Assembly (NCBI RefSeq): GCF_005233875.1
Contig: NZ_SZPZ01000007.1
Span: 513,018-577,017 of the forward strand
Direction: 5' to 3'
Length of the DNA stretch: 64,000 bases
Source of the DNA: Kribbella jiaozuonensis
GTDB lineage: Bacteria > Actinomycetota > Actinomycetes > Propionibacteriales > Kribbellaceae
A program made the translations under genes and the position numbers. The notes below the pieces were generated by a model. It worked only from the letters and a program-made list of their open reading frames with translations, made no database searches and had not been told where the DNA came from. Positions 45,160 through 55,889 of the stretch are shown here, one piece after another (the first letter of the stretch is position 1; every line of letters starts with the position of its first letter).

Positions 45160-45173
45160 TGACATCGTTGTCA
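45160..45173. promoter_or_regulatory. LacI-type operator upstream of GH92 gene
   Basis: TGACATCGTTGTCA has perfect TGACA/TGTCA arms around TCGT. Its form agrees with actinobacterial LacI-family operators (TGACAACGTTGTCA-like), and its position just upstream of the mannosidase start fits sugar-inducible repression. Confidence 0.7.
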
Positions 45174-45230
45174 GCAACAGATACCCTCACCCACCGCAGT
45201 GGGTCAAGACCTCCGCGTAGTTCCGGTACT

Positions 45231-45877
45231 TCAGCGGTCCTTCGCCGGCCAGGGTGAGTCGGCGGGGCGGAGGGTGTCGAAGCCGGGGCCGTTGAGTGCG
45301 GTCCAGGTGGCCAGCGAGCCCATGACGAGGATCGGGTTCTGGAGCTGGCCGGCCAGGACCGCACCCACCACGTCGATGAGCGGTGCCCAGACGGTCTCCA
45401 TGTCGGCCTCTTCGTGGAGGCGTTCGAAGGACTCGTTGGCGGGCGACAGGTCGCGGGCCAGGAAGATCCGGACGGCCTCGTTGGTGAGGCCGGGCGAGGT
45501 GAAGGCGTCGACCAGGATCCGCCAGTCGGCGGCCTTGGTCGCGGTCTCCTCCCACAGCTCGCGCTCGGCGCCCAGGCGGTACTGCTCCCCCTGGACATCG
45601 AGCAGCCCGGCCGGCGGTTCGAGCAGCTTGTAGCCGACCGGGTGCCGGTACTGGCGCACCAGCAGCATCCGGTTGTTGTCGTCAAGCGCGACCACGCCGA
45701 CGGCGCCGGGATGTACGACGACGTCGCGCACGAACGCCTCACCGACCGGCGGGTCGATGGTGTCCCGGCGTACCGAGATCACCCGGCCGGTCTCGTGCAC
45801 AACCTCGGACGAGGAGACCGGCCAGTGCTCCGGCTGGTCGGCGAGCCCGGCGCCGAACCGCAGCTCGGGGTGGTCCG

Positions 45878-45881
<4 letters not shown>
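45231..45881 (-). CDS. Nudix hydrolase, ADP-ribose pyrophosphatase-like
   Basis: 216 residues. The Nudix box is read as G-LLDVQ-GE..., then RELWEETATKA around residues 85-110, preceded by LLVRQYRHPVG as in ADP-ribose pyrophosphatases. The last G of the box is replaced, a mild deviation. ATG 45881 overlaps the pyrG stop by 4 bases. It corresponds by position to Rv1700 of Mycobacterium. Confidence 0.9.
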
Positions 45882-47587
<1,706 letters not shown>

Positions 47588-47608
47588 GGGTCTCCAGTCT
47601 ACCTCTTG

Positions 47609-48634
47609 TCAACCACCGGTCGCGACGAGACCCGCGTAGATGTCGAGCAGATTCTTTGCCACCGCGTCCTCGTCCATCCATCGAGCGGACAACTCCCGGC
47701 CGCGTGTCCGCATAGCGTTCGCCGTCTCCGGCTCGGCCAGAACCGCCCGGACACCGTCGGCCAGCCCGTCCGCGTCGCCCGGAAACGCCAGTACTGCGCT
47801 GTCCCCGACCAGCTCGGGTACGCCGCCGACCGCCGTCGCCACGACCGGTACGCCGACCTGCATGGCCTCCTGGATGACCAGCGCGCGGGCCTCCCAGTGG
47901 GAGGTGAGCAAGAACACGTCGGCCGCACCGAGCAGGTCGGCCACGTCGTTGCGGTGTCCCAGCAACTGGACCGGCAGGTTCTCGGCGTCGATCCGGGCCT
48001 GCAGGTTGTCCCGTAACGGTCCGTCACCGACCACGACGAAGACCGCGTGCGGTGTGGACTCGTGGACGCGCGCGGCGACCGACAGCAGCGTCGGGTAGTC
48101 CTTCTGCGGCGCCAGCCGGCCGACCGTGAGCACCATGGGCCGGTTGCCGACACCAAGCGCGTGCCGGACGTCCGCGCGCGGCGTACGGACCCGAGGCATC
48201 GCCGGAGCGGCCACCGGAGCCAGCTGGGCGTTGCGAGCGCCCAGGCTCTTCGCCAGCTCGACCAGGTCGCTCGAGGCGCCCAGAGTCAGATCAGCGCCTC
48301 GGGCAACCAACCGCTGCCCCATCCGCATCATCAGGCCACGTGGTCCGGGTGCGATCACTGCGTTGTGCCAGGTGACGACCAGCGGACGCAGCCGCGACCT
48401 GTCCCGCAGGGCAGTCATAGCAGCGCGGTAGCCGTGCGCATGGATCACGTCGCAGCCGCGCAGCCCGGCCGCCTGCGTGACAACCGTCGCCGGACCGAAC
48501 TCGAAATGCTCGGCTGTGCCGGGCGGTGCACACACGACGACCTCGTGCCCGGCACTCACGAACCGCGGCACCAGCGAGGCCACATGCTGCCCGATGCCGC
48601 CCCGCGACTCCGCGAGCAGCAACCCGATCCTCAT
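47609..48634 (-). CDS. GT4-type glycosyltransferase
   Basis: 341 residues. The N-domain begins MRIGLLLAESRGGIGQHVAS and the C-domain has VLTVGRLAPQKDYPTLLSV and the acceptor/donor motif EAMQVGVPVVATAVGGVPELV, typical of GT4 enzymes. ATG 48634 overlaps the murJ stop (ATGA). Transfers a sugar from a nucleotide or lipid donor; the substrate is unknown but the operon suggests an envelope glycan. Confidence 0.88.
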   Translation of the reverse strand: MRIGLLLAESRGGIGQHVASLVPRFVSAGHEVVVCAPPGTAEHFEFGPATVVTQAAGLRGCDVIHAHGYRAAMTALRDRSRLRPLVVTWHNAVIAPGPRGLMMRMGQRLVARGADLTLGASSDLVELAKSLGARNAQLAPVAAPAMPRVRTPRADVRHALGVGNRPMVLTVGRLAPQKDYPTLLSVAARVHESTPHAVFVVVGDGPLRDNLQARIDAENLPVQLLGHRNDVADLLGAADVFLLTSHWEARALVIQEAMQVGVPVVATAVGGVPELVGDSAVLAFPGDADGLADGVRAVLAEPETANAMRTRGRELSARWMDEDAVAKNLLDIYAGLVATGG

Positions 48635-50190
48635 CGCTTCTCCCGTCGAACGAGTGCGCGAGCGTCCGCGCGATCCAAGACAAGCACGACACCGGCGTAC
48701 ACCAGGACGACGGCCAGGCCGGAGAGGATCGCGAACACGACCGCCTTCGCCGGTCCCGCGTCGCCGGCCGGTACCGAGACCAGCCAGCCTGCCGCTCCTG
48801 CCAGAGCGGCACCGACCAACGTTGCAAGGGTCGCACGCGCAAATCCGGTCAGCACAGTCGGGCCTGCCTCCCGTCGTAGCACTCCGAGCAGCACCACCGC
48901 GCCGATCACCATGCCGATCGACATCGCTGCCGCCAGTGCCGGCACCGCTGCCCATCGGGCGGTCAGCACCACACCGGCCAGCGCCACCAGTACCCAGGCC
49001 GCAGACGTCACAACAGCCACCTCACGACCGCAGTGCCGCGCGTACAGCACCCGGCCGACATGCATCAGTACCGCGAAGCCGATCGCCGCCGGGGCGAAGA
49101 ACAGCAGCCCATCGACGAGCGCGGTTGCCCTCGACTCGACGACGGCGCCGTCGTCGTACGCGAAGATCCTCGCGACCGGTACCGCGGTGCCGACCAGCAG
49201 CGCGGCCCCCGCGCCGCCCGCCAACATCACCGCGCGGGTGGAGGTCGCCGCGTAGTACTCGAACCGCTCCCCCGCGTCGAACGCGGCCGCCAGTCGCGGG
49301 AACACGGCCGTCGTGATCGGGACCGCCAGAACGGCGTACGGCAACAGGTAAACGGCGTTGGCCCACGTGTAGACCGCGATGCTGCCCGGCACCCCGCGAT
49401 GGTTTGCCAAGTACGTCGTCACGACGAAAGTCAGCTGCTGCGCGATCAGTACGGCGAGACCCGCCAGCGCGAGCCTGCGCAGGACCGGGCCGACGCCGGG
49501 GTCGAGGCGCAGCGTCGGCCTGATCGGCAGGCGGAGGGAAAGCATCGGGATCAGCACCGTGAGGGCGAGCGCCGCGACGCCGGCCGTCGTACCCCAGGCG
49601 AGCAGGTCGGTCGCTCCGCGCGCGGCCGCATCGGCGTTCGGGGCAGCGGCTGCGAAGACGATGTACGTCGCGACGACCACCAGGCTCGAGATCAGTGGCG
49701 CCATGGCACCGGCCGCGAAACGCTTGTGGGACTGGAGAACCGCGGTCGCGATCACCGCCACGGCGTACCCGAAGACCTGCGGTACGAAGATCGCCAGCAT
49801 CCGGGTCGCGGTCGCCGTCGTGCTACCGCAGTCGGCGCCGGGGTCGAGCATCGCGTCGGTGTACCGGCCGGCCAGAACCCAAGCCAGCAAGGCGACCGGG
49901 GTCAGCAGCACCAACGACCAGGACAGCAACGCCCCGATGATCCGCCCCTGAGCCGCCCGGTCCCCGCGCGCCACCGGCCCGGCGAGCACCGGGATGACGG
50001 CGCCCGCCAACGCTCCGCCGGCGACGACCTCGAACAGGATGTTGGGGAGCTGATTCGCCGTCGTGTAGGCCTCGGCCAGACACCCGGCCCCTACGGTCTT
50101 CGAGAAAACCAACCACCGGGCGAACCCGACCACCCGCGCCAGAACGGTGATCGCCGCGACAACCAGCGCGGCGCGGGCCAGCCGACTCAC
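48631..50190 (-). CDS. murJ: MurJ/MviN-type lipid II flippase
   Basis: About 519 residues with fourteen predicted membrane helices. LARVVGFARWLVFSKTVG at the start, PNILFEVVAGGALAGAVIPV and the YLLPYAVLAVPITTAVFPRLA segment mark the MviN family. It would flip a lipid-linked precursor such as lipid II. GTG 50190 overlaps the upstream stop (GTGA); GTG 50208 is the alternative. Actinobacteria usually carry more than one MviN protein, so this copy may serve a special glycan. Confidence 0.88.
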   Translation of the reverse strand: MSRLARAALVVAAITVLARVVGFARWLVFSKTVGAGCLAEAYTTANQLPNILFEVVAGGALAGAVIPVLAGPVARGDRAAQGRIIGALLSWSLVLLTPVALLAWVLAGRYTDAMLDPGADCGSTTATATRMLAIFVPQVFGYAVAVIATAVLQSHKRFAAGAMAPLISSLVVVATYIVFAAAAPNADAAARGATDLLAWGTTAGVAALALTVLIPMLSLRLPIRPTLRLDPGVGPVLRRLALAGLAVLIAQQLTFVVTTYLANHRGVPGSIAVYTWANAVYLLPYAVLAVPITTAVFPRLAAAFDAGERFEYYAATSTRAVMLAGGAGAALLVGTAVPVARIFAYDDGAVVESRATALVDGLLFFAPAAIGFAVLMHVGRVLYARHCGREVAVVTSAAWVLVALAGVVLTARWAAVPALAAAMSIGMVIGAVVLLGVLRREAGPTVLTGFARATLATLVGAALAGAAGWLVSVPAGDAGPAKAVVFAILSGLAVVLVYAGVVLVLDRADARALVRREKR

Positions 50191-50996
50191 CTGGGTCGTC
50201 GGCCCCACTGGTCGATCTTGTCGAGGACAGGGGTGTCGGCGATGACCTTGGTGAAGCTGACCTTCTCGCTCGCCAGGTTCAGCCCGACGACCGCCGCCAG
50301 GACGAGGGTCTTCAACGGGCGCGGGAGCGACGCGGCCAGCGCCGTACCGGTGATCGCGCCGAGGCCGTTCGCGCCGCAGTCGCCGAGCATCGAGCGTTCG
50401 CCGAGGTCGGAGGGCGCGGAGGCAGCGGCGGCGCCGGCGACAGCACCGGCCGGACCGCTGACGACAGCGAGCGGAGCGTTCAGCGCCGTGACCGCCTTGA
50501 GCGCGCGGCCCGGGCGGAGGTCGAGGAGGTTGGTGAGGTTCGCCGTACCGGCGATCAAGGCGCCGTCGGCAACGACTCCGGCGAAGGCCTTGAAGCCACG
50601 GGACTTGCGCGGCAACAGCGCCGCAGCCGCGAGACCGGCGGCGCCGACGCCGAGGATCTTCACCGCGCCGCTCGTCACCTCGCCGCGCTTCAACGCGCTC
50701 AGGTGGCCGCGGAAACCCTTGGCCTGCGTCGTCCCGCGCAGATCGTCGTATGCACCGACCGCACCGGACACGGCGCCGGCGACCAGCGCGGCCGCCTTCA
50801 CCTTGCCGCTGCCCCGCGACGCGGCGACGCCGGCGAGCGCGCCGAGCACCGCGACCGGACCCTCGAGCAGCGTGACCGACTCACCGCGATGGTTGGTGCG
50901 CTCGAACGGCTCCCGGTTCTCCTTCGGCAGCTTCTCCGCTGCGCGCTCGAGCCCGGCAGTAGCGGCCGCCGCAACGGCAGCGCTCAGAATTCCCAC
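50187..50996 (-). CDS. Degenerate MraY/WecA-like (PNPT family) membrane protein
   Basis: 269 residues rich in Ala, Gly and Leu. Several family traces remain: YDDLRG near residue 82, NLTNLLDLRPGRALK near 152, and LGDCGANGLGA near 205, matching the DD, NxxNxxD and GDxGxxxLG motifs of polyprenyl-phosphate GlcNAc/MurNAc-1-phosphate transferases. The protein is shorter than MraY, and the usual N..DG.DG spacing is altered. A reduced transferase or a non-catalytic partner of murJ is possible. GTG 50996 lies 1 bp after the steB stop. Confidence 0.7.
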   Translation of the reverse strand: MGILSAAVAAAATAGLERAAEKLPKENREPFERTNHRGESVTLLEGPVAVLGALAGVAASRGSGKVKAAALVAGAVSGAVGAYDDLRGTTQAKGFRGHLSALKRGEVTSGAVKILGVGAAGLAAAALLPRKSRGFKAFAGVVADGALIAGTANLTNLLDLRPGRALKAVTALNAPLAVVSGPAGAVAGAAAASAPSDLGERSMLGDCGANGLGAITGTALAASLPRPLKTLVLAAVVGLNLASEKVSFTKVIADTPVLDKIDQWGRRPR

Positions 50997-50997
50997 G

Positions 50998-51945
50998 TCA
51001 ATTGTCCTTTATCTGTACGGCCGACGGCGCGACGCCGTTCTTCGCGTTGATCGCGCCGTACTGCCCCGCCTTGCCGCCGGCCTGCTCGACCAGCGCGAAG
51101 ACGATCGTCATCTGGCCGGCGGGGAGGTCGGCCACGTCCACCGAGGAAACGATCTTGGTGGCCTCGGAGTCACTCCGCAAGGCCTTGAGCAGTCCGCCGT
51201 CGGCCGCGGTGGCCGGCGTACCCCCGACCACGACGCCGCCGCTGCCGATGTCCAGGCCCTTGATGAAGTCGACCGCGTCGTTGTACGTCGAGTTGTCCGG
51301 CGTCGGTGTCGGCGGCTTGGCCGCGATCACCACGATCAGGCTGGCCCGCTCCGTGATCTGCGACGGCTTCAGCGACAACAGCTTCGCGCCGGTCAGCCCG
51401 CTGATCACCTTGGTCGAGTCCGCGTCGGCGGTCTTGCCCTCTTCCTTCGCCGCGACCCCGCGGGCCAGCAGCAGCCCGGCCCGCTGGTACGTCGTACTGT
51501 CCTTCGGGAAGTCCATGTCCGCGGTGACGAGCTGGTTCACCAGCGACTCGACCAGCTGGCGCTGACCGGGGTCGAACAGCTTCGCGTCCAGCGCGACCTT
51601 CGTGTTCACCACGCCGCCGGCCTTCTCCAGCTCGGCCTGGACGCCGTCGCTCAGGTCGCTGTCGGCGTTCGGCATCGTGACGATCGCGATCTTCTTGTTC
51701 GCCAGCTTGCCATGAGTCAGCCCCGCGGTGACCTTGGCAACGTAGTCGTCGCGGTACTTGTCCAGGGCCTTCAGCTGGGTCAGCTCGTCCCGCGCGTCGG
51801 CGAGTTGCTGCCGGTCCTTGTCGGCCTGCGCCGCGACGACCTCGCTGGCGGTGCCCTTCAACGGTCCGGCGCCGAGCACCACACCGGCGCCCAGGGCGAA
51901 GAAGATCGCCACGATCGAGACGATGTGGTAGCGAAAGTCGATCAC
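50998..51945 (-). CDS. steB: SteB/MctB-like membrane-anchored protein
   Basis: 315 residues. FRYHIVSIVAIFFALGAGVVLG is an N-terminal membrane helix, followed by a coiled-coil (residues 40-80) and an outer domain. It matches the family of Rv1698 (copper-linked MctB) and C. glutamicum SteB. With SteA it is thought to control septal peptidoglycan cleavage. GTG 51945 overlaps the steA stop (GTGA) and follows GGGAG; the alternative 51966 lies further inside steA. Confidence 0.88.
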   Translation of the reverse strand: MIDFRYHIVSIVAIFFALGAGVVLGAGPLKGTASEVVAAQADKDRQQLADARDELTQLKALDKYRDDYVAKVTAGLTHGKLANKKIAIVTMPNADSDLSDGVQAELEKAGGVVNTKVALDAKLFDPGQRQLVESLVNQLVTADMDFPKDSTTYQRAGLLLARGVAAKEEGKTADADSTKVISGLTGAKLLSLKPSQITERASLIVVIAAKPPTPTPDNSTYNDAVDFIKGLDIGSGGVVVGGTPATAADGGLLKALRSDSEATKIVSSVDVADLPAGQMTIVFALVEQAGGKAGQYGAINAKNGVAPSAVQIKDN

Positions 51946-53123
51946 GTGAACAGCTCCCGGATCCAATAGACGAAGTCGCTCCAGCGCGCCCGCAGGATCG
52001 ACCAGAGCACGTCGTCGGCGCCGATCGCGACCAGCGCCATGCCGAGTGCGAACAGGCCGGCCGCGGCGAGCGCGACCACCTGAAGAGTAGAGACCCGGCT
52101 TCGGTACAGCCGGCCGACGCCCTTGGCGTCCACCAACTTGGCACCGACCCGCAACCGGGTGATGAACGTGCTCGCCATCCCGGAGCGGCCCTTGTCCAGG
52201 AACTCCACCAGCGAGTTGTGGGTGCCGACCGCGACGATCAGCGAGGCGCCCTTGGAGTCGGCCAACAGCATCGCGACGTCCTCGCTGGTGCCGGTGGCCG
52301 GGAACTCGATCGACTCGACGCCGAGGCGCTCCAGCCGTTCGGAGCCGGGCGCGCGACCGTCGCGGTACGCGTGCACGACCACCTCGGCGCCGCTCTTCAG
52401 CGTCTCGTCCTTGACCGAGTCCATATCGCCGACGATCAGGTCCGGGACGTACCCGTTCTCGACCAGGGCGTCGGCGCCGCCGTCGACGCCGATCAGGACC
52501 GGCCGGTACTCACGGATGTAGGACTTCAGCGCGACCAGGTCCTCGCGGTAGTCGTACCCGCGGACCACAATCAGGACGTGCTTGCCCTCCATCGCCGTGT
52601 GGATATGCGGTACGCCGACACCGTCGAGCAGCAGGTCCTTCTCGCGCCGCAGGTACTCGAGCGTGTTCGCGGTGAATGCCTCGAGCTGGGTCGACAGCCC
52701 GGCGCGGGCGTCGTCCATCAACTCCGCGACCGACTTGCTGTCCTGGGACATGCCCTTCGCGACGGCTTCGGTCCCGCGGTACAGCGTGCCGTCGTCGAGC
52801 CGGACCTGCTCGCCCTCGTGCAGGATCGAGAACACCTCGCGGCCGACCCCGTCGACCAACGGGATACCGGCCTCGACCAGGATCTCCGGGCCCAGGTTCG
52901 GGTACCGGCCGCTGATCGAATCGGCGACGTTCACCACGGCGGCGATCTTGCAGTCGACCAGCGCCTCGGCGCTCACCCGGTCCAGATCGACATGGTCGAT
53001 GACCGCGATATCGCCCGGTTTGAGTCGTTTGGTGAGATTCTTGGTACGTCGATCCAGCCGGACCACTCCGGTGACGCCGGGCAGTTCAGTGGGTCGTGCT
53101 CTCCGCAGGCTGGGCAGTTTCAT
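51942..53123 (-). CDS. steA: SteA-like protein with thiamine-pyrophosphokinase-like domain
   Basis: 393 residues. The N-terminal part (VVRLDRRTKNLTKRLKPGDIAVIDHVDLDR) and the catalytic-like part (VLIGVDGGADALVENGYVPDLIVGDMDSV) match Rv1697/SteA, followed by a membrane helix near residue 345 (VVALAAAGLFALGMALVAIG). SteA and SteB promote septal wall separation in corynebacteria. ATG 53123 has GAGAGG upstream. It begins 98 bp downstream of recN. Confidence 0.9.
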   Translation of the reverse strand: MKLPSLRRARPTELPGVTGVVRLDRRTKNLTKRLKPGDIAVIDHVDLDRVSAEALVDCKIAAVVNVADSISGRYPNLGPEILVEAGIPLVDGVGREVFSILHEGEQVRLDDGTLYRGTEAVAKGMSQDSKSVAELMDDARAGLSTQLEAFTANTLEYLRREKDLLLDGVGVPHIHTAMEGKHVLIVVRGYDYREDLVALKSYIREYRPVLIGVDGGADALVENGYVPDLIVGDMDSVKDETLKSGAEVVVHAYRDGRAPGSERLERLGVESIEFPATGTSEDVAMLLADSKGASLIVAVGTHNSLVEFLDKGRSGMASTFITRLRVGAKLVDAKGVGRLYRSRVSTLQVVALAAAGLFALGMALVAIGADDVLWSILRARWSDFVYWIRELFT

Positions 53124-53220
53124 CGCCCTCTCATCCTGCCATGTCAAGAGCCCCCTTCCGGTTCATTTACCCGGGCAGGCCCTCGTTAACGCTTTGAAAT
53201 AACGATCACTGTGCGTCAAA

Positions 53221-54951
53221 TCATCCTTTGGAACGACTTTTCTTCCTGGGTTTGTGCCGTTCGGCGGCGAGCGCGAGCAGTTCCTCGGCGTGCGCCTGGG
53301 CGGCATCGGAGTTCTCCAGGCCGGCCATCATCCGGGACAGTTCCTTCAACCGGGCGTCATCGTCCAGAGCCACCAGACCACTGGTGGTGACCGAGCCGTC
53401 GTCGCTCTTCAGCACCACAGCGTGACGGTCCGCGAACGCGGCGACCTGCGGCAGATGGGTGACCACGATCACCTGGGTCCGCTCCGCCAGCCTTGCCAGC
53501 CGCTTGCCGACCTCGACCGCGGCCCGGCCGCCGATGCCGGCGTCGATCTCGTCGAACACCAACGTCGGCACGGGATGCGTGTCGGACAGGATCACCTCGA
53601 GCGCGAGCATCACCCGCGACAACTCACCACCGGACGCGGCCTTCTGCAACGGGCGTGCCGGGCTGCCCGGGTTCGCCGCGAAGCAGAACTCGACCTCGTC
53701 GATGCCGAACGGACCGGCCGCAGTCTCGTGCACCTCGATCGACAGCTTCGCGTGTGGCATCGCCAACCCGGTCAGCTCTTCGGACACCGCGACACCGAGT
53801 CGTTGCGATGCTTCGATCCGCGCTTCCCGCATCTGCTTGCCGAGATCGGCAAGCTTCGCGTCCAGCTCGGCCAGCTCCGCGGTCAGTTGCTCGACCCGCT
53901 CGTCGCTGCCGTCAAGATCGGCGAGCCTGGCCGCGGACCGCTTCGTCCACTCCAGTACTTCGTCCACAGTGCCTTGCTCAGCGCCGTACTTGCGCACGAG
54001 CCCATGCAGCAAGGACCGTCGCTCGCTGACCACGGCCAGCCGCGCCGGGTCGGTGTCGACATCGGCCGCGTACGACGACAGCTCGCCGGACAGGTCCGCG
54101 GCCAGATACCCGAGCTCGCCCGCCCGGTCGGCCAGCTCGGCGAGCTTGGCGTCGTGGTCGCGCTCGGCGTCCAGGACCTGCTTCGCCAACGAGAGCAGGC
54201 CGAGTACGTCGTTCGGCCGGGTGGAATCGAGGTCTTCGGAGGCCAGCGCATCAGCGGCGGTCGTTGCCGCAGTACGCAGACCGTCGGCGTACGCCAGGCG
54301 CTCCTCTTCCGCGGCGAGCTCGAGGTCCTCGCCGGGCAACGGCTCGGCCTTCGCGATCTCGTCCAGACCGAAGCGCAGCAGGTCGGCCTCGGCGAGGCGA
54401 TCGCGCTCGCGGGTGGTCAGCTCGGTCAGCTCGGCCTCGACCTCGCGGTGCCGCTTGTAGGCAGCGGAGTACTCCTGCAGTGGGACGAGAACCGCCTTAC
54501 CTGCAAAGGTATCCAGCGTTTCGCGCTGCCGTGCGGGCTGCAGCAACCGCCACTGATCAGCCTGCCCGTGGATCGCGACCAGGTCGCCGGACACCTCGCC
54601 CAGCACGGACACCGGCACCGACGCGCCGCCGAGGAACGCCCGCGAGCGACCCTCGGCCGAGAGCTCACGCGCGATCAGCAACTCGTCGTCGTCCAGCTCG
54701 CCGCCACGGTCCTCGGCCTGCTGCACGATCGACCGCGGTACGGCGCTGGCGCGGCCCTCGACCCGCGCCCGGCGGGTCCCGTGCCGCACCAGGCCACTGT
54801 CCGCGCGGCCGCCGAGCAGCATGTTCACGCCGGTCACGACCATCGTCTTACCGGCACCGGTCTCACCCGTGACGGCAGTGAATCCGGGGTCGAGGTCCAG
54901 CGTCGCGTCCTCGATCACGCCCAACCCGGTGATGCGGATCTCTGACAGCAT
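53221..54951 (-). CDS. recN: DNA repair ATPase RecN
   Basis: 576 residues of the SMC-like family. The N-terminal Walker A is TAVTGETGAGKTMVV near residue 30, the central part is coiled-coil, and the C-terminal part has the signature GGELSRVMLALEVIL and Walker B VPTLVFDEIDAGIGG. RecN gathers DNA ends during recombinational repair. ATG 54951 sits 2 bp after the nadK stop. It is the second repair-linked gene of the window, after pafBC. Confidence 0.94.
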   Translation of the reverse strand: MLSEIRITGLGVIEDATLDLDPGFTAVTGETGAGKTMVVTGVNMLLGGRADSGLVRHGTRRARVEGRASAVPRSIVQQAEDRGGELDDDELLIARELSAEGRSRAFLGGASVPVSVLGEVSGDLVAIHGQADQWRLLQPARQRETLDTFAGKAVLVPLQEYSAAYKRHREVEAELTELTTRERDRLAEADLLRFGLDEIAKAEPLPGEDLELAAEEERLAYADGLRTAATTAADALASEDLDSTRPNDVLGLLSLAKQVLDAERDHDAKLAELADRAGELGYLAADLSGELSSYAADVDTDPARLAVVSERRSLLHGLVRKYGAEQGTVDEVLEWTKRSAARLADLDGSDERVEQLTAELAELDAKLADLGKQMREARIEASQRLGVAVSEELTGLAMPHAKLSIEVHETAAGPFGIDEVEFCFAANPGSPARPLQKAASGGELSRVMLALEVILSDTHPVPTLVFDEIDAGIGGRAAVEVGKRLARLAERTQVIVVTHLPQVAAFADRHAVVLKSDDGSVTTSGLVALDDDARLKELSRMMAGLENSDAAQAHAEELLALAAERHKPRKKSRSKG

Positions 54952-54953
54952 GG

Positions 54954-55880
54954 CTAGTTTCCGTTTCCGTTGCGTTTGCGCTCGGCGGCCCCACGCCAGC
55001 CGAGCACCGGGAGGTCGAACTTCGCCACCAGTCGGTCGGTGAACGGCGCCTCGTGCGCCCGCGCCAGCCGGACCGGTGTCGTGCCTCGCCGTACCGTGAT
55101 CTCGGCGCCGGGTGGCACCTCGACCATCCGGCGGCCGTCGCACCACAGCACTCCGCGCCCGTTCCAGGACGGGACCAGCTCGATCGACAGCCGCGACGTC
55201 GGCGCCACCACGATGGGCCGCGAGAACAACGCGTGCGCACTCAGCGGGACCATCAAGATCGCCTCGACCTCCGGCCAGACGATCGGACCGCCGGCGGAGA
55301 ACGCGTACGCCGTACTGCCGGTCGGGGTCGCGACGACGACACCGTCGCATCCCCAGCGGGACAGCGGGCGGTCGTCGACCTCGACCAGAACCTCGAGCAT
55401 CTTCTCGCGGGCGGCCTTCTCGACACTCGCCTCGTTCAGCGCCCAGGTCTCGAAGATCAGGTCGTCGTCATGCCGCACGTCGACGGCCAGCGTCATCCGC
55501 TCCTCGACCGTGTAACTGCGGTCGACGACCACCTGGACGATCCGCTCCAGGTCGTCGACCTCGGCCTCGGCCAGGAACCCGACGTGGCCCAGGTTGACCC
55601 CGAGCACCGGCGTACCGTGCGGGCGGGCCAGCTCGGCGCCGCGCAGGATCGAGCCGTCGCCACCGAGCACCATGATCAGCTCGACGTCGTTGGCCGCCTT
55701 CTCCGGGTCGTCGACGATCTCGACCGGGTCCAGCTTGAGCGCCTCGGCCTCGCCGCCGAGCAGCCGGACCAGCAGCCCGGCGTCGGTCAGCAACCGATGC
55801 GCCTCGCGGGCGACCTCCACCGCCTGCTCCCGGCCGGTGTGCGTCACCAGCAGCACGCGCCGCGGCTCGTGCTCAGCCAC
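54954..55880 (-). CDS. nadK: NAD kinase
   Basis: 308 residues. GGDGSILRGAEL is the phosphate-binding GGDG motif (about residue 73), and GCDGVVVATPTGSTAYAFSAGGP the second conserved segment. It makes NADP from NAD with ATP or polyphosphate. GTG 55880 follows AGGAGG. It lies 9 bp after tlyA, the usual actinobacterial order. Confidence 0.94.
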   Translation of the reverse strand: MAEHEPRRVLLVTHTGREQAVEVAREAHRLLTDAGLLVRLLGGEAEALKLDPVEIVDDPEKAANDVELIMVLGGDGSILRGAELARPHGTPVLGVNLGHVGFLAEAEVDDLERIVQVVVDRSYTVEERMTLAVDVRHDDDLIFETWALNEASVEKAAREKMLEVLVEVDDRPLSRWGCDGVVVATPTGSTAYAFSAGGPIVWPEVEAILMVPLSAHALFSRPIVVAPTSRLSIELVPSWNGRGVLWCDGRRMVEVPPGAEITVRRGTTPVRLARAHEAPFTDRLVAKFDLPVLGWRGAAERKRNGNGN

Positions 55881-55889
55881 CCTGCCTCC

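Noticed and set aside
45189..45204. Short hairpin ACCCAC-CGCA-GTGGGT between the Nudix gene and GH92 gene
   Set aside because: The six-base stem is too weak for a confident terminator call and lies where several short dyads occur.
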